Part shown: positions 53,944 to 62,510 of the stretch, piece by piece
How the letters are laid out: each line of letters begins with the position of its first letter
How positions within the stretch are numbered: the stretch's first letter is position 1
DNA from: Microcoleus sp. FACHB-61
Lineage (GTDB): Bacteria > Cyanobacteriota > Cyanobacteriia > Cyanobacteriales > Microcoleaceae
Length of the DNA: 64,000 nt
Assembly (NCBI GenBank): GCA_014695295.1
Contig: JACJNY010000068.1
Location: 1-64,000, forward strand
Reading direction: 5' to 3'
Position numbers and translations under genes: made by a program
The notes under the pieces: generated by a model
Told to the model about the DNA's origin: nothing
What the model saw: the letters and a program-made list of their open reading frames with translations, nothing else
Databases searched by the model: none

Positions 53944-56900
53944 CAATACTGGTTTATTCAGCGTACCACCCGCGATCGACTCTTTAGGACAACTGATTTT
54001 TACCTCGGCGGGGGCTGTGATCTTCAGTGCTACTATTAGTTTAACCCTCAGAGACAATGGGGGTATAGCTAACGGCGGTATCGATACTTCTACGCCTAGC
54101 CAGACTTTCGTCATTAACGTCACCAACCAGCAACCAGTGGCACAACCAGACAGTTACAACATTCCCCACGACAAGGTATTCAACCTGCCAGCCCCCGGAG
54201 TCTTAGCAAATGACGACAACCCCGACGGCGGCCCCCTGACTGCCAAACTCGAGTCAGGCCCCAACTTTGGCAACGTAGTTTTTAACAGCGACGGTTCCTT
54301 CAGCTATAGTCCCAATCCCGGTTTTGCAGGCCCAGATAACTTTACTTACAGCGTCAGCGACGGGGTATCGCCGTCTCCCCCGATTTCGGTGAACCTCAAT
54401 CTCACTAACTTGCCGCCAGGGGCACAATCAGACACTTACAGCATTCCCCCCGACAAGGTATTCAACCTGCCAGCCCCCGGAGTCTTAGCCAATGACGACA
54501 ACCCCGACGGCGACCCCCTAACTGCCAAACTCGTGTCCTCGCCAAACAACGGCAAGGTAATTTTTAACAGCGACGGTTCCTTCAGCTATAGTCCCAATCC
54601 CGGTTTTGCAGGCCCAGACAACTTTACTTACAGCGTCAGCGACGGGGTATCGCCGTCTCCCCCGATTTCGGTGAACCTCAATCTCACTAACTTGCCAACC
54701 AACCAACCACCAGCAGTAAATAACGACCGTTACAACACTCCTCGCGACAAGACACTCAATGTCATATTCCCCGGAGTTCTGGCCAATGACATCGACCCCG
54801 ACGGCGACCCATTGAGTGCCAAACTGCTATCAGTTCCCAGTAACGGCAAGGTCAATTTCAACCCTGACGGTTCCTTTAGCTATACTCCCAATCCGGGTTT
54901 TGTCGGCTTGGAGGAATTCAGCTACAGCGTCACCGACGGCACCTTCACGTCTGAGTCTGCGATACGTATTGATGTCACCAATAAGCAGCCGCAGGCAAAT
55001 AGCGACCGTTACAACACTCCTCATGACAAGACACTCAATGTCATATTCCCCGGAGTTCTGGCCAATGACATCGACCCCGACGGCGACCCCTTGAGTGCCA
55101 AACTGCTATCAATCCCCAGTAACGGCAAGGTCAATTTCAACCCTGACGGTTCCTTTAGCTATACTCCCAATCCGGGTTTTGTCGGCTTGGAGGAATTCAG
55201 CTACAGCGTCACCGACGGCACCTTCACCTCTGGGTCTGCTCAGATAGGTATTAATGTCACCAATAAGCAGCCGCAGGTAAATAGCGACTATTACAAAACC
55301 CTGCACGATCAAGCCATCAACGTGCCAGTTGCGACAGGAGTTTTAGCCAACGATAACGACTTAGACGGTGATTTATTGACTGCAACTAAAGTCACAAATC
55401 CCAACAATGGCACTCTCGGATTGAATAATGATGGTTCGTTTATTTATACTCCGAATCCTGGATTTGTTGGACTCGATAGCTTCACTTACAGCGCTAGCGA
55501 CGGGTTTGCTACAGTCCCGGGTACGGTGAATATCAACGTTACTAACAGTCTACCAACAGCAAATCCCGACACCTACAGCATCAGTGCGGGAAAAGTCCTC
55601 AGCGAAATAGTGCCGGGAGTTTTAGGCAACGACTCCGACGCAGATTTAGACGCACTGAGTGCTGCGGTGGCTACAAACCCGGCTACAGGGTCGATCGCCC
55701 TCAACAAAGACGGTTCTTTCACTTATACTCCTAACGCTGGCTTTTCTGGAACAGACACATTTACCTACACAGTCAGCGACGGAATAGTTAGCTCTGAACC
55801 GGCTACCGTGACTGTCAGCGTCAACAATAACCAGCCTGTGGCGAATTCTGACAGCTATACTACTGCTTTTAATACGAGTCTCAACGTGGCAGGTTTGGGA
55901 GTCTTAATCAACGATACAGACCCGGAAAACGACCCGCTGACGGCGATCCTGGTGACAAATCCGGCTACAGGGTCGATCGCCCTCAACGCTAACGGTTCTT
56001 TCACTTATACTCCGAATCCTGGTTTTGCAGGGACAGACTCTTTTACCTACAAAGCTAACGACGGGAAAGCTGATTCTGCGATCGTCACGGCAAGCATTCT
56101 TGTAAATATCCCTCCAACTCCAACTCCAACTCCCACGGAAACTCCAACTCCAACTCCCACGGAAACTCCAACTCCAACTCCCACGGAAACTCCAACTCCA
56201 ACTCCCACGGGAACTCCAACTCCAACTCCCACGGGAACTCCAACTCCAACTCCCACGGAAACTCCAACTCCAACTCCCACGGAAACTCCAACTCCAACTC
56301 CCACGGGAACTCCGACTCCAACTCCCACGGGAACTCCAACTCCAACTCCCACGGAAACTCCAACTCCAACTCCCACGGAAACTCCCACGGAAACTCCCAC
56401 GGAAACTCCGACTCCGACTCCCACGGGAACTCCGACTCCGACTCCGACTCCCACGGGAACTCCGACTCCGACTCCCACGGAAACTCCGACTCCGACTCCC
56501 ACGGAAACTCCGACTCCGACTCCCACGGAAACTCCGACTCCGACTCCCACGGGAACTCCGACTCCGACTCCGACTCCAACTCCAACTCCGACTCCAACTC
56601 CGACTCCAACTCCAACTCCGACTCCCATGGAAACTCCAACTCCAACTCCGACTCCCATCGAAACTCCCACGGAAACTCCCATCGAAACTCCCACGGAAAC
56701 TCCCACGGAAACTCCTACGGAAACTCCCACGGAAACTCCCACGGAAACTCCTACGGAAACTCCCACGGAAACTCCCACGGAAACTCCCACGGAAACTCCC
56801 ACGGAAACTCCCACGGAAACTCCCACGGAAACTCCCACGGAAACTCCCACGGAAACTCCCACGGAAACTCCCACGGAAACTCCCACGGAAACTCCCACGG

Positions 56901-58030
56901 AAACTCCCACGGAAACGGGAACTCCTGTTGAGTCTGACAGCGTTCGCGGCGGCGATGTCGATTGCATTTGCGAACAGATTACCCTACCCGCGATCGGTTC
57001 GATTCCGGGCCCGAATACTGTCGATCGCACTTTCAATGGCACTGACAGCGACGACTTCCTCACTGGCAGCAATCTCAACGACGCTATCAACGGTTTCAAC
57101 GGCGACGACATTCTCATCGGTGAAAGGGGCAACGATAATATTTATGGCGGACTGCCCAGCAATACTCCGATTGGCCCGGATACAGACAATGACGTGCTGT
57201 TTGGCGGCAATGGCAATGACTACCTCAACGGTAATGCCGGCAACGATCGCATTTTCGGGGGTAAGGGCAATGATGTGGCCATCGGCGGCAAAGACGATGA
57301 CTTGATTTGGGGTGACAAAGGCAATGACACTCTGGTTGGGGTTCAGGGTAACGACAGCTTGTTTGGAGGCAGTTTTGACCCGTCTAGCCCTGACTCGAAT
57401 GGACGCGATTTGCTGTTTGGCCGTGCTGGAAATGACTTCTTGAACGGGGGAGATGCTGCGGATACTCTAAGCGGCGGCGAGGGCAATGATACGGTTTACG
57501 GCGGCAAGGGCAATGACGTTGTGGTGGGGGGTACTGGCAACGATCTGCTGTTGGGCGATCGCGGCAGTGATAGCATTTGCGGCGGCGATGGGGACGATAC
57601 TATTTTAGGAGACAGTGCGATCGACTTTAACGGCGAGCCTGATTCCCTGTGCGGCGCTGCTGGCAATGATTTGATGTTTGGCAACGGCGGTAGTGACAAG
57701 CTGTGCGGCGATGAGGGCAACGATACTCTCTACGGCGGTAAAGGCGACGATTGTTTGATTGGCGGTATGGGCAATGATATTCTCAGTGGCGGCATTGGGC
57801 GCGATCGCTTTGTTTTAACAGCAGGTGAAGGCAGCGATCTAATTACTGATTTCACAAAAGGTGAAGATTTGCTGGTGTTAGGCGGCGGTCTAACTTTTGC
57901 TCAACTTAGTATTACCCAAAACGCTAATGCAGCTTTTATCAGGATTGGTCAGAACGGTCAATTGTTGGCTGCTTTGAATGGAGTGGAAGCTAGTGCGATC
58001 GGTCTCAATGATTTTACGATCTTCGGGTAA
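53882..58030 (+). CDS. RTX-type surface protein with cadherin/Ig-like repeats, Pro-Thr stalk and C-terminal secretion region
   Basis: Up to 1382 residues; the true start is unclear because the frame begins inside a domain. Order: seven about 90-residue Ig/cadherin-like repeats, each with GVLANDxDPDGDPL and DGSFxYTPNPGF cores (residues about 85-740), a 270-residue Thr-Pro-Glu stalk, about 15 RTX nonapeptide units (GGxGND), and the C-terminal [24 protein letters not shown] block. RTX units bind Ca2+ outside the cell and the C-terminus is a type I secretion signal. No signal peptide is present. With the DUF4347 frame it would make one protein of about 1590 residues. Likely a cell-surface or matrix protein, now broken upstream. 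Confidence 0.85.
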   Translation: MDYLALPTRATTVKFQVVGNDNTGLFSVPPAIDSLGQLIFTSAGAVIFSATISLTLRDNGGIANGGIDTSTPSQTFVINVTNQQPVAQPDSYNIPHDKVFNLPAPGVLANDDNPDGGPLTAKLESGPNFGNVVFNSDGSFSYSPNPGFAGPDNFTYSVSDGVSPSPPISVNLNLTNLPPGAQSDTYSIPPDKVFNLPAPGVLANDDNPDGDPLTAKLVSSPNNGKVIFNSDGSFSYSPNPGFAGPDNFTYSVSDGVSPSPPISVNLNLTNLPTNQPPAVNNDRYNTPRDKTLNVIFPGVLANDIDPDGDPLSAKLLSVPSNGKVNFNPDGSFSYTPNPGFVGLEEFSYSVTDGTFTSESAIRIDVTNKQPQANSDRYNTPHDKTLNVIFPGVLANDIDPDGDPLSAKLLSIPSNGKVNFNPDGSFSYTPNPGFVGLEEFSYSVTDGTFTSGSAQIGINVTNKQPQVNSDYYKTLHDQAINVPVATGVLANDNDLDGDLLTATKVTNPNNGTLGLNNDGSFIYTPNPGFVGLDSFTYSASDGFATVPGTVNINVTNSLPTANPDTYSISAGKVLSEIVPGVLGNDSDADLDALSAAVATNPATGSIALNKDGSFTYTPNAGFSGTDTFTYTVSDGIVSSEPATVTVSVNNNQPVANSDSYTTAFNTSLNVAGLGVLINDTDPENDPLTAILVTNPATGSIALNANGSFTYTPNPGFAGTDSFTYKANDGKADSAIVTASILVNIPPTPTPTPTETPTPTPTETPTPTPTETPTPTPTGTPTPTPTGTPTPTPTETPTPTPTETPTPTPTGTPTPTPTGTPTPTPTETPTPTPTETPTETPTETPTPTPTGTPTPTPTPTGTPTPTPTETPTPTPTETPTPTPTETPTPTPTGTPTPTPTPTPTPTPTPTPTPTPTPMETPTPTPTPIETPTETPIETPTETPTETPTETPTETPTETPTETPTETPTETPTETPTETPTETPTETPTETPTETPTETPTETPTETPTETPTETGTPVESDSVRGGDVDCICEQITLPAIGSIPGPNTVDRTFNGTDSDDFLTGSNLNDAINGFNGDDILIGERGNDNIYGGLPSNTPIGPDTDNDVLFGGNGNDYLNGNAGNDRIFGGKGNDVAIGGKDDDLIWGDKGNDTLVGVQGNDSLFGGSFDPSSPDSNGRDLLFGRAGNDFLNGGDAADTLSGGEGNDTVYGGKGNDVVVGGTGNDLLLGDRGSDSICGGDGDDTILGDSAIDFNGEPDSLCGAAGNDLMFGNGGSDKLCGDEGNDTLYGGKGDDCLIGGMGNDILSGGIGRDRFVLTAGEGSDLITDFTKGEDLLVLGGGLTFAQLSITQNANAAFIRIGQNGQLLAALNGVEASAIGLNDFTIFG
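56112..56918 (+). repeat. Pro-Thr-Glu coding tandem array
   Basis: About 800 bp of tandem units. The 5' half has 24-bp units ACTCCAACTCCAACTCCCAC plus GGAA or GGGA (TPTPTPTE or TPTPTPTG). From about 56400 most Pro codons change from CCA to CCG. From about 56660 the array becomes near-perfect 12-bp units ACTCCCACGGAA (TPTE) repeated about 20 times, with rare CCT or ATC variants. It has no reading-frame break. Confidence 0.95.
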
Positions 58031-58343
58031 GCACTACATAATCCGCCCGCGTCTTGGTGACTGCCGAACCTGGTATATATAAGTCCCTGAAACGCTTGCA
58101 ATCTCCTAGTTTGTTGGTGCCCACTGTCCTTCTAGGGTATTGGTGCGATCGACTGGCTTTACCTGATCCGATCGGCGGGCGATCGGCAATAAACCTAGTT
58201 TATTGCCGATCGCCCGTTAAAAGAAAAAGATTTAACGATAGTAGCCTTCGAGATTTTAAGCGTTTGAGGGTCTTCTTCACCACCTTTACTATCTATGGCA
58301 CTGCGCACCCTACAGTTTCTCGTTCCCCGGCTCTACCTCGTCT
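58031..58343. other. Gap between convergent genes
   Basis: 313 bp without a supported gene. It holds a perfect hairpin (listed separately), a GCGCACCCTACAG half-element at 58299 and CTCGTTCCCCGGCTCT at 58318, the latter related to the element after mrp. Confidence 0.6.
58176..58216. terminator. Perfect 19-bp hairpin, possible bidirectional terminator
   Basis: CGGGCGATCGGCAATAAAC, loop CTA, then its exact complement ending CGCCCG. It stands between the convergent RTX and ppx genes. There is no long T-run (TTAAAAG follows), so terminator function is inferred from position. It contains two GGCGATCG-like HIP1-related cores. Confidence 0.6.
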
Positions 58344-59960
58344 TTAAACTGGAACGAGAGTCGGCTCTAAAGTTGCCACTAACTTGAGATTGTACTCATC
58401 TTCAAAAGACGGCTTTTTATAATCCAAACTCCAGAGTTCCAGAGCGCAATCGTCTTCGGGATTGAGCGGTTGCAGCCGCAAATGAAACTCTCGAACTTCG
58501 GGGCGGTGTTCGCATTTAAAATCAGAAATTGCGCCAATCTGCCGCCTGTCCAAAGCCACAGCCAGCCGCAGAAAAGGATGCAACTTACTAACTACTTCCC
58601 GGTATTTTTTCGTCAGAATTACAAAATTATCGTGCTTCTTTTTCGGAGGATTTTTCCGGTGATAGCGAGCTAAATTTGCAATGACTTCAATCTCTGTTTC
58701 AGTGTATCCCAATAACTCACCGTTGCGAATTAAATAGTAAGAATGCTTGTGGTGCGCCGAATGACTGACGTACAAACCGCAGTTGTGCAGAATCGCGGCC
58801 GCCCACAGCAACTCCCGTTCTTCGCTTCCCCAATTGTGCAGGATTCCTTGAGTTTGGTCGAACAAATTGAGCGCAAATGCTGCGGTTCTTTCGCTTTGTT
58901 CTAAATTGACTTGATATTTGTTAGCCATGTGCAGAATGCTGCGCTGGCGGATTGAACCTTGATAGCGCAAGCGGTTTTCAATCAAACCGTGCGCCAGCAT
59001 CCAGTCAACGATTACGCCTTCTCTTAGAGAGCGATCGCAAACAGTTACCGAGTCCATTCCTAATAGTGTCATCGCTTCCTGCAAAATCAAAGATCCTGCC
59101 AGAATAATTTCCGCCCGCTTATCCGACATCCCAGGAATTGCCAGCCTTTCCGAGTAAGAAAGTTTGCGAAAGCGATTGACTAAATCGCGCAAATCTTTTA
59201 AACTTAACTGATATCCAGCCAGCGGACTCGGAACAGTTCCCAACTTTTCGCGAGCGTTAATTGCAGCCAGAGTTTCGATGGTTCCAGCAGTGCCAATCAA
59301 ACGCAAAGGTTCGCCAGCATTGAATTGAGAGCGCAATTCGTCGATCGGTCTTTCCAGCGAAATCCGAATATAAGCTTGCAAATAAGCAAACTCCTCCCTG
59401 CTAATCGGGTCAGTTTTGACAAATTGTCCTGTTAAGCGAACAGCACCAATTTTTGTACTGGTGAGACAGCCAGGCCCAGAACTGTCTCCTAAAATCAACT
59501 CCGTAGAACCGCCCCCAATATCAATAATTACCTGCGACTGATTGTTAAACTCCATACCCGAAAGAACGCCGAGATAAATTCTCCGCGCTTCTTCCTGACC
59601 GGAAATCAAACTAACATTCAGGTCTAATTCTTCAGCAACTTGTTTGAGAAAATCCCGCCCGTTAGGAGCTTCCCGAACCGCACTCGTAGCAACAGCAATA
59701 ATTTGTTCAGCATTGAAAGTTTTAGCAATATCTTGAAAACGGCGCAGAGTGGCGATCGCCCTTTCCATAACCTCGGACTTCAAGCACCCTGTCTTAACGT
59801 CGCAATCGCCCAACCGAACCGTATCTTTTTCTCTAGCAATAATCGTAAACGCGGGCAATTTCGGATCGATCCGCGCCACCACCATGTGAAATGAGTTAGT
59901 ACCCATATCAATAGCAGCAATAATGCGATTTGACTCCGCAGAAGCAAGTGAATTAACCAT
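58344..59960 (-). CDS. ppx: Exopolyphosphatase (Ppx/GppA family)
   Basis: 538 residues from ATG 59960 (MVNSLASAESNRIIAAIDMGTNSFHMVVARI). The actin-like ATPase fold shows IDMGTNSFHM (phosphate 1), IDIGGGSTELILG (phosphate 2) and the catalytic Glu region SAVREAPNG. The C-terminal HD-like domain includes ELLWAAAILHNCGLYVSHSAHHKHSYYLI. It cleaves terminal phosphate from polyphosphate or pppGpp. The longer frame upstream is dropped because MVNSL fits the family start. Confidence 0.94.
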   Translation of the reverse strand: MVNSLASAESNRIIAAIDMGTNSFHMVVARIDPKLPAFTIIAREKDTVRLGDCDVKTGCLKSEVMERAIATLRRFQDIAKTFNAEQIIAVATSAVREAPNGRDFLKQVAEELDLNVSLISGQEEARRIYLGVLSGMEFNNQSQVIIDIGGGSTELILGDSSGPGCLTSTKIGAVRLTGQFVKTDPISREEFAYLQAYIRISLERPIDELRSQFNAGEPLRLIGTAGTIETLAAINAREKLGTVPSPLAGYQLSLKDLRDLVNRFRKLSYSERLAIPGMSDKRAEIILAGSLILQEAMTLLGMDSVTVCDRSLREGVIVDWMLAHGLIENRLRYQGSIRQRSILHMANKYQVNLEQSERTAAFALNLFDQTQGILHNWGSEERELLWAAAILHNCGLYVSHSAHHKHSYYLIRNGELLGYTETEIEVIANLARYHRKNPPKKKHDNFVILTKKYREVVSKLHPFLRLAVALDRRQIGAISDFKCEHRPEVREFHLRLQPLNPEDDCALELWSLDYKKPSFEDEYNLKLVATLEPTLVPV

Positions 59961-60172
59961 TGGAGTGTATCGGGGTTGACAGATATTTATGATTATTTCA
60001 CGAATGCAGTTAGGCATTCTATTAAATTAGCAAAAATCTGGAATTGCTGACGGGGCAAGACTTTCACCTGTTTTAAATTCCGCTAGAAGTATGCTCGCCA
60101 GCAGAGATAGTAAGTGATTGTGCCTAAAATTTGATAAAATCTAAAGTTAAAAATATCAAATCTAGAATTGAA

Positions 60173-61057
60173 ATGCTTAAAGAGCCCGATCGCCAACCCG
60201 AATCCACATTGCTAACCGTCGTGAGGCTTTTGAGATGGGACAAACCAGCAGGAAGGCTCATTTTAATGATTCCAGCCCTCTGGGCCGTCTTTTTAGCAGC
60301 CGACGGGAGGCCGCCCGCAGCATTGGTGGGCGTGATTGTCTTGGGTACCTTAGCCACGAGTGCGGCGGGATGCGTCATCAACGACTTGTGGGATCGCGAT
60401 ATCGATCCCGAAGTAGAAAGAACTCGATCGCGCCCCCTAGCATCCCGGGCCCTCACGGTGCAAACTGGAATAGGAGTTGCATTAATTTCCTTTGCTTGCG
60501 CGGCGATTCTCGCTTTTTATCTCAATCCTTTAAGCTTCTGGCTGTGCGTGGCCGCCGTACCAGTAATTATCTGCTATCCGCTGGCAAAAAGATTCTTTCC
60601 AGTGCCGCAATTAGTGCTATCAATTGCCTGGGGTTTTGCAGTTTTAATTAGTTGGAGCGCCGCCGTTGACGAATTAGAATTAGCGACTTGGCTGCTGTGG
60701 GGTGCAGTCGTGTTTTGGACTATGGGATTTGATACAGTTTATGCGATGAGCGATCGGGAAGACGATTTGCGTTTGGGGGTGAATTCCAGCGCGATATTTT
60801 TCGGGGATAATGCCGCTAATGCTGTGGGTTTTTTCTTTGTTGGTACTGTCGGTTTATTAGCGGCAATGGGAGTTAATCTGCACTTGCACATTGGTTTTTG
60901 GATGGCAATTAGTGCGGCGGCTATTTTGTGGTTTTTGCAGTACAGTCAACTGCGGAATGCGGATCTTCCTAAGCTGGTTTACGGTCAAATATTTCGCCAA
61001 AATGTTTGGGTGGGGTTTGTCATATTGGCGGGGATGATTGTTGGGGAGATTTTTTAG
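60173..61057 (+). CDS. ubiA: 4-hydroxybenzoate polyprenyltransferase (UbiA family)
   Basis: 294 residues, about nine helices. The two Asp-rich prenyl-diphosphate motifs are NDLWDRDIDPEVERTRSRPLAS and DTVYAMSDREDDLRLGVNSS. In cyanobacteria this enzyme (also called PlqA) attaches a solanesyl chain to 4-hydroxybenzoate in plastoquinone synthesis. ATG 60173 gives MLKEPDRQPES; an upstream TTG at 60131 would add a Lys-rich leader that does not look like protein. Confidence 0.95.
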   Translation: MLKEPDRQPESTLLTVVRLLRWDKPAGRLILMIPALWAVFLAADGRPPAALVGVIVLGTLATSAAGCVINDLWDRDIDPEVERTRSRPLASRALTVQTGIGVALISFACAAILAFYLNPLSFWLCVAAVPVIICYPLAKRFFPVPQLVLSIAWGFAVLISWSAAVDELELATWLLWGAVVFWTMGFDTVYAMSDREDDLRLGVNSSAIFFGDNAANAVGFFFVGTVGLLAAMGVNLHLHIGFWMAISAAAILWFLQYSQLRNADLPKLVYGQIFRQNVWVGFVILAGMIVGEIF

Positions 61058-61416
61058 ACTCCACCTAGGTGGGTGACAGAACTTAAATCAACTTGTAAGG
61101 TGCGTCAGTCATGGATTTTTCGATTTCAACAGGTTTGAATGCTCTAAGGCACCCTACGTGCTGGCTAGCGGTTTCAACCGACGAGGCATCTCGATATAAT
61201 TCACCTGAATCAACTTTTTTTCAATTGAATCAGCTTGATTTGTACTATCCAATTCCAGGTAATTTTAACCCGCTGCGACTGAGAATATTGCGATCGGCAC
61301 GATCCATATCGGCATAAGTTTATTTCGGGCTTTCCTCTGTGGCGGTAAAATCTCCAGAATTTTGTCACAATAGGGTGCAGATAAAACCGAGAGTATTTTA
61401 CCGCTCCTCTGCTGCT
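61058..61416. other. Gap upstream of the terminal three-gene cluster
   Basis: 359 bp without a supported gene. It contains a GTAAGGTGCGTC ... GCACCCTAC element (61097-61157) and GCGGTTTCAACCGACGAGGCATC (about 61167-61189), both dispersed repeats. The promoter for the cluster should lie in 61200-61400; no clear boxes are seen. Confidence 0.55.
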
Positions 61417-61740
61417 ATGAAACAATTTGTGCTGTACCTGGTCTCTGGGTTGATTACCGTGTTGCTGGGGTATTTTACCAACCAGTTACCGAATTTGCCG
61501 GATAACTTGAAACCGTGGGTTCCTTTGGCAGTGACGGTTTTGACATTCGCGGGCTCGATTTTGCTGATTAAACAAAGCCACTCTGGGAACTCGTCAGCCA
61601 AGACGGTGATTCGGGGGAATACGCTGAAGGGGAAACAGAGTAGCATCAAAGCTACGGATGCTTTGGTAGAACGAAATCAACTAACTGGAGAGAGTTCTAG
61701 CATCAGCACGAGGGATAGCGATTCGGGGACGCAACCATGA
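61417..61740 (+). CDS. Small two-helix membrane protein with repeated N-x-L-x-G-x2-S-x-I tail
   Basis: 107 residues from ATG 61417 (MKQFVLYL). Two membrane helices (residues 4-21 and 35-51, hairpin NQLPNLPDNLKPW) are followed by a polar tail. The tail holds two units 19 residues apart: N68-x-L70-x-G72-x2-S75-x-I77 and N87-x-L89-x-G91-x2-S94-x-I96. The NTPase encoded next has the same pattern (N103...I112). The stop codon overlaps the start of the NTPase gene (ATGA), so they are coupled. I do not know a named family. Two-helix proteins in this setting may be membrane effectors (inference). A GTG/TTG-type longer start is unsupported. Confidence 0.75.
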   Translation: MKQFVLYLVSGLITVLLGYFTNQLPNLPDNLKPWVPLAVTVLTFAGSILLIKQSHSGNSSAKTVIRGNTLKGKQSSIKATDALVERNQLTGESSSISTRDSDSGTQP

Positions 61741-62510
61741 CGCGCTTTGCGAATCGCAAGCGGGAGTTGGACCGGTTTGAACAGATGTTGCGGGGGCAGG
61801 TGCGAGAACGGATTTTGTTGGTTGAAGCACCGTCCGGTTATGGGAAAACGGGTTTGATGGGGCGGTTTGATGAGATACTGTGTTCCCAGGGAATTCATCC
61901 AGTTTTAATCGATCTCAAAGGGGCACAAGCTGGTATCGCTTTTGTGTTTTCCCGGATTCAGCGCGTACTCGGAAAAAAACGCTTTCCGAATTTTAATGCC
62001 CACATCCATCGCTTTCTCAATTCTGGTGTTGAGATTCAGAACAACCGTTTGACGGGGGAAGGCAGTCAAATTCAGGTGATTTTGGAGGTGCCACCAGAGG
62101 AACGAAAGTATCGTTTAACTCAACTTCAACAGGTTTTTTTTGAAGATTTAGAACGGTTCGATCGCCCGATCGCATTTATTCTAGATACATACAATGGTGC
62201 GACGGAAGAACTGGCAGGATGGATCGAGAGTCCGTTTTTGGCAGAAGTGGCCCTCAACCCAAACCTATTTGCGATCGTGGCAGGACAAATTATTCCCCAA
62301 CCCACTATCGAATGGCAAAACCTGCATCATCGCTGCAAGCTCGATCGGATTATGGAACGCGAAGCCTGGTATGGTTACGTTAAGGACGTTGGCTTCGACT
62401 GCTTCCGTTCCCAAGAAGAGATTGATGTTTTAATCGATGCGGTAGGAGGTGTACCGTCACAAGTCGTTGCCTTGTTAGAAGGTGCAGCACGGACGAGGCA
62501 GCAGATATGA
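61737..62510 (+). CDS. P-loop NTPase (STAND/AAA-like), 257 aa
   Basis: Walker A is APSGYGKTGLMG (residues 31-42), Walker B PIAFILDTYNGA (Asp 150), a sensor-like strand NLFAIVAGQ (about 180), and a C-terminal GGVPSQVVALLEG helix typical of STAND ATPases. FANRKRELDRFEQML at the N-terminus is the usual 'F.NR..EL..F' entry of these signalling ATPases. Between the Walker motifs is GVEIQNNRLTGEGSQIQVILEV, the same N-x-L-x-G-x2-S-x-I unit as in the upstream membrane protein. It is short: no sensor repeats are fused, but the TPR gene overlaps its end (ATGA). Probably a regulated switch. Confidence 0.85.
   Translation: MTRFANRKRELDRFEQMLRGQVRERILLVEAPSGYGKTGLMGRFDEILCSQGIHPVLIDLKGAQAGIAFVFSRIQRVLGKKRFPNFNAHIHRFLNSGVEIQNNRLTGEGSQIQVILEVPPEERKYRLTQLQQVFFEDLERFDRPIAFILDTYNGATEELAGWIESPFLAEVALNPNLFAIVAGQIIPQPTIEWQNLHHRCKLDRIMEREAWYGYVKDVGFDCFRSQEEIDVLIDAVGGVPSQVVALLEGAARTRQQI

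Noticed and set aside
56047-57132. Long minus-strand open frame with a Val-Gly-Val-Ser repeat protein
   Set aside because: It is the mirror of the Pro-Thr array; any frame opposite ACTCCCACGGAA units stays open. No start context or non-repeat domain supports it.
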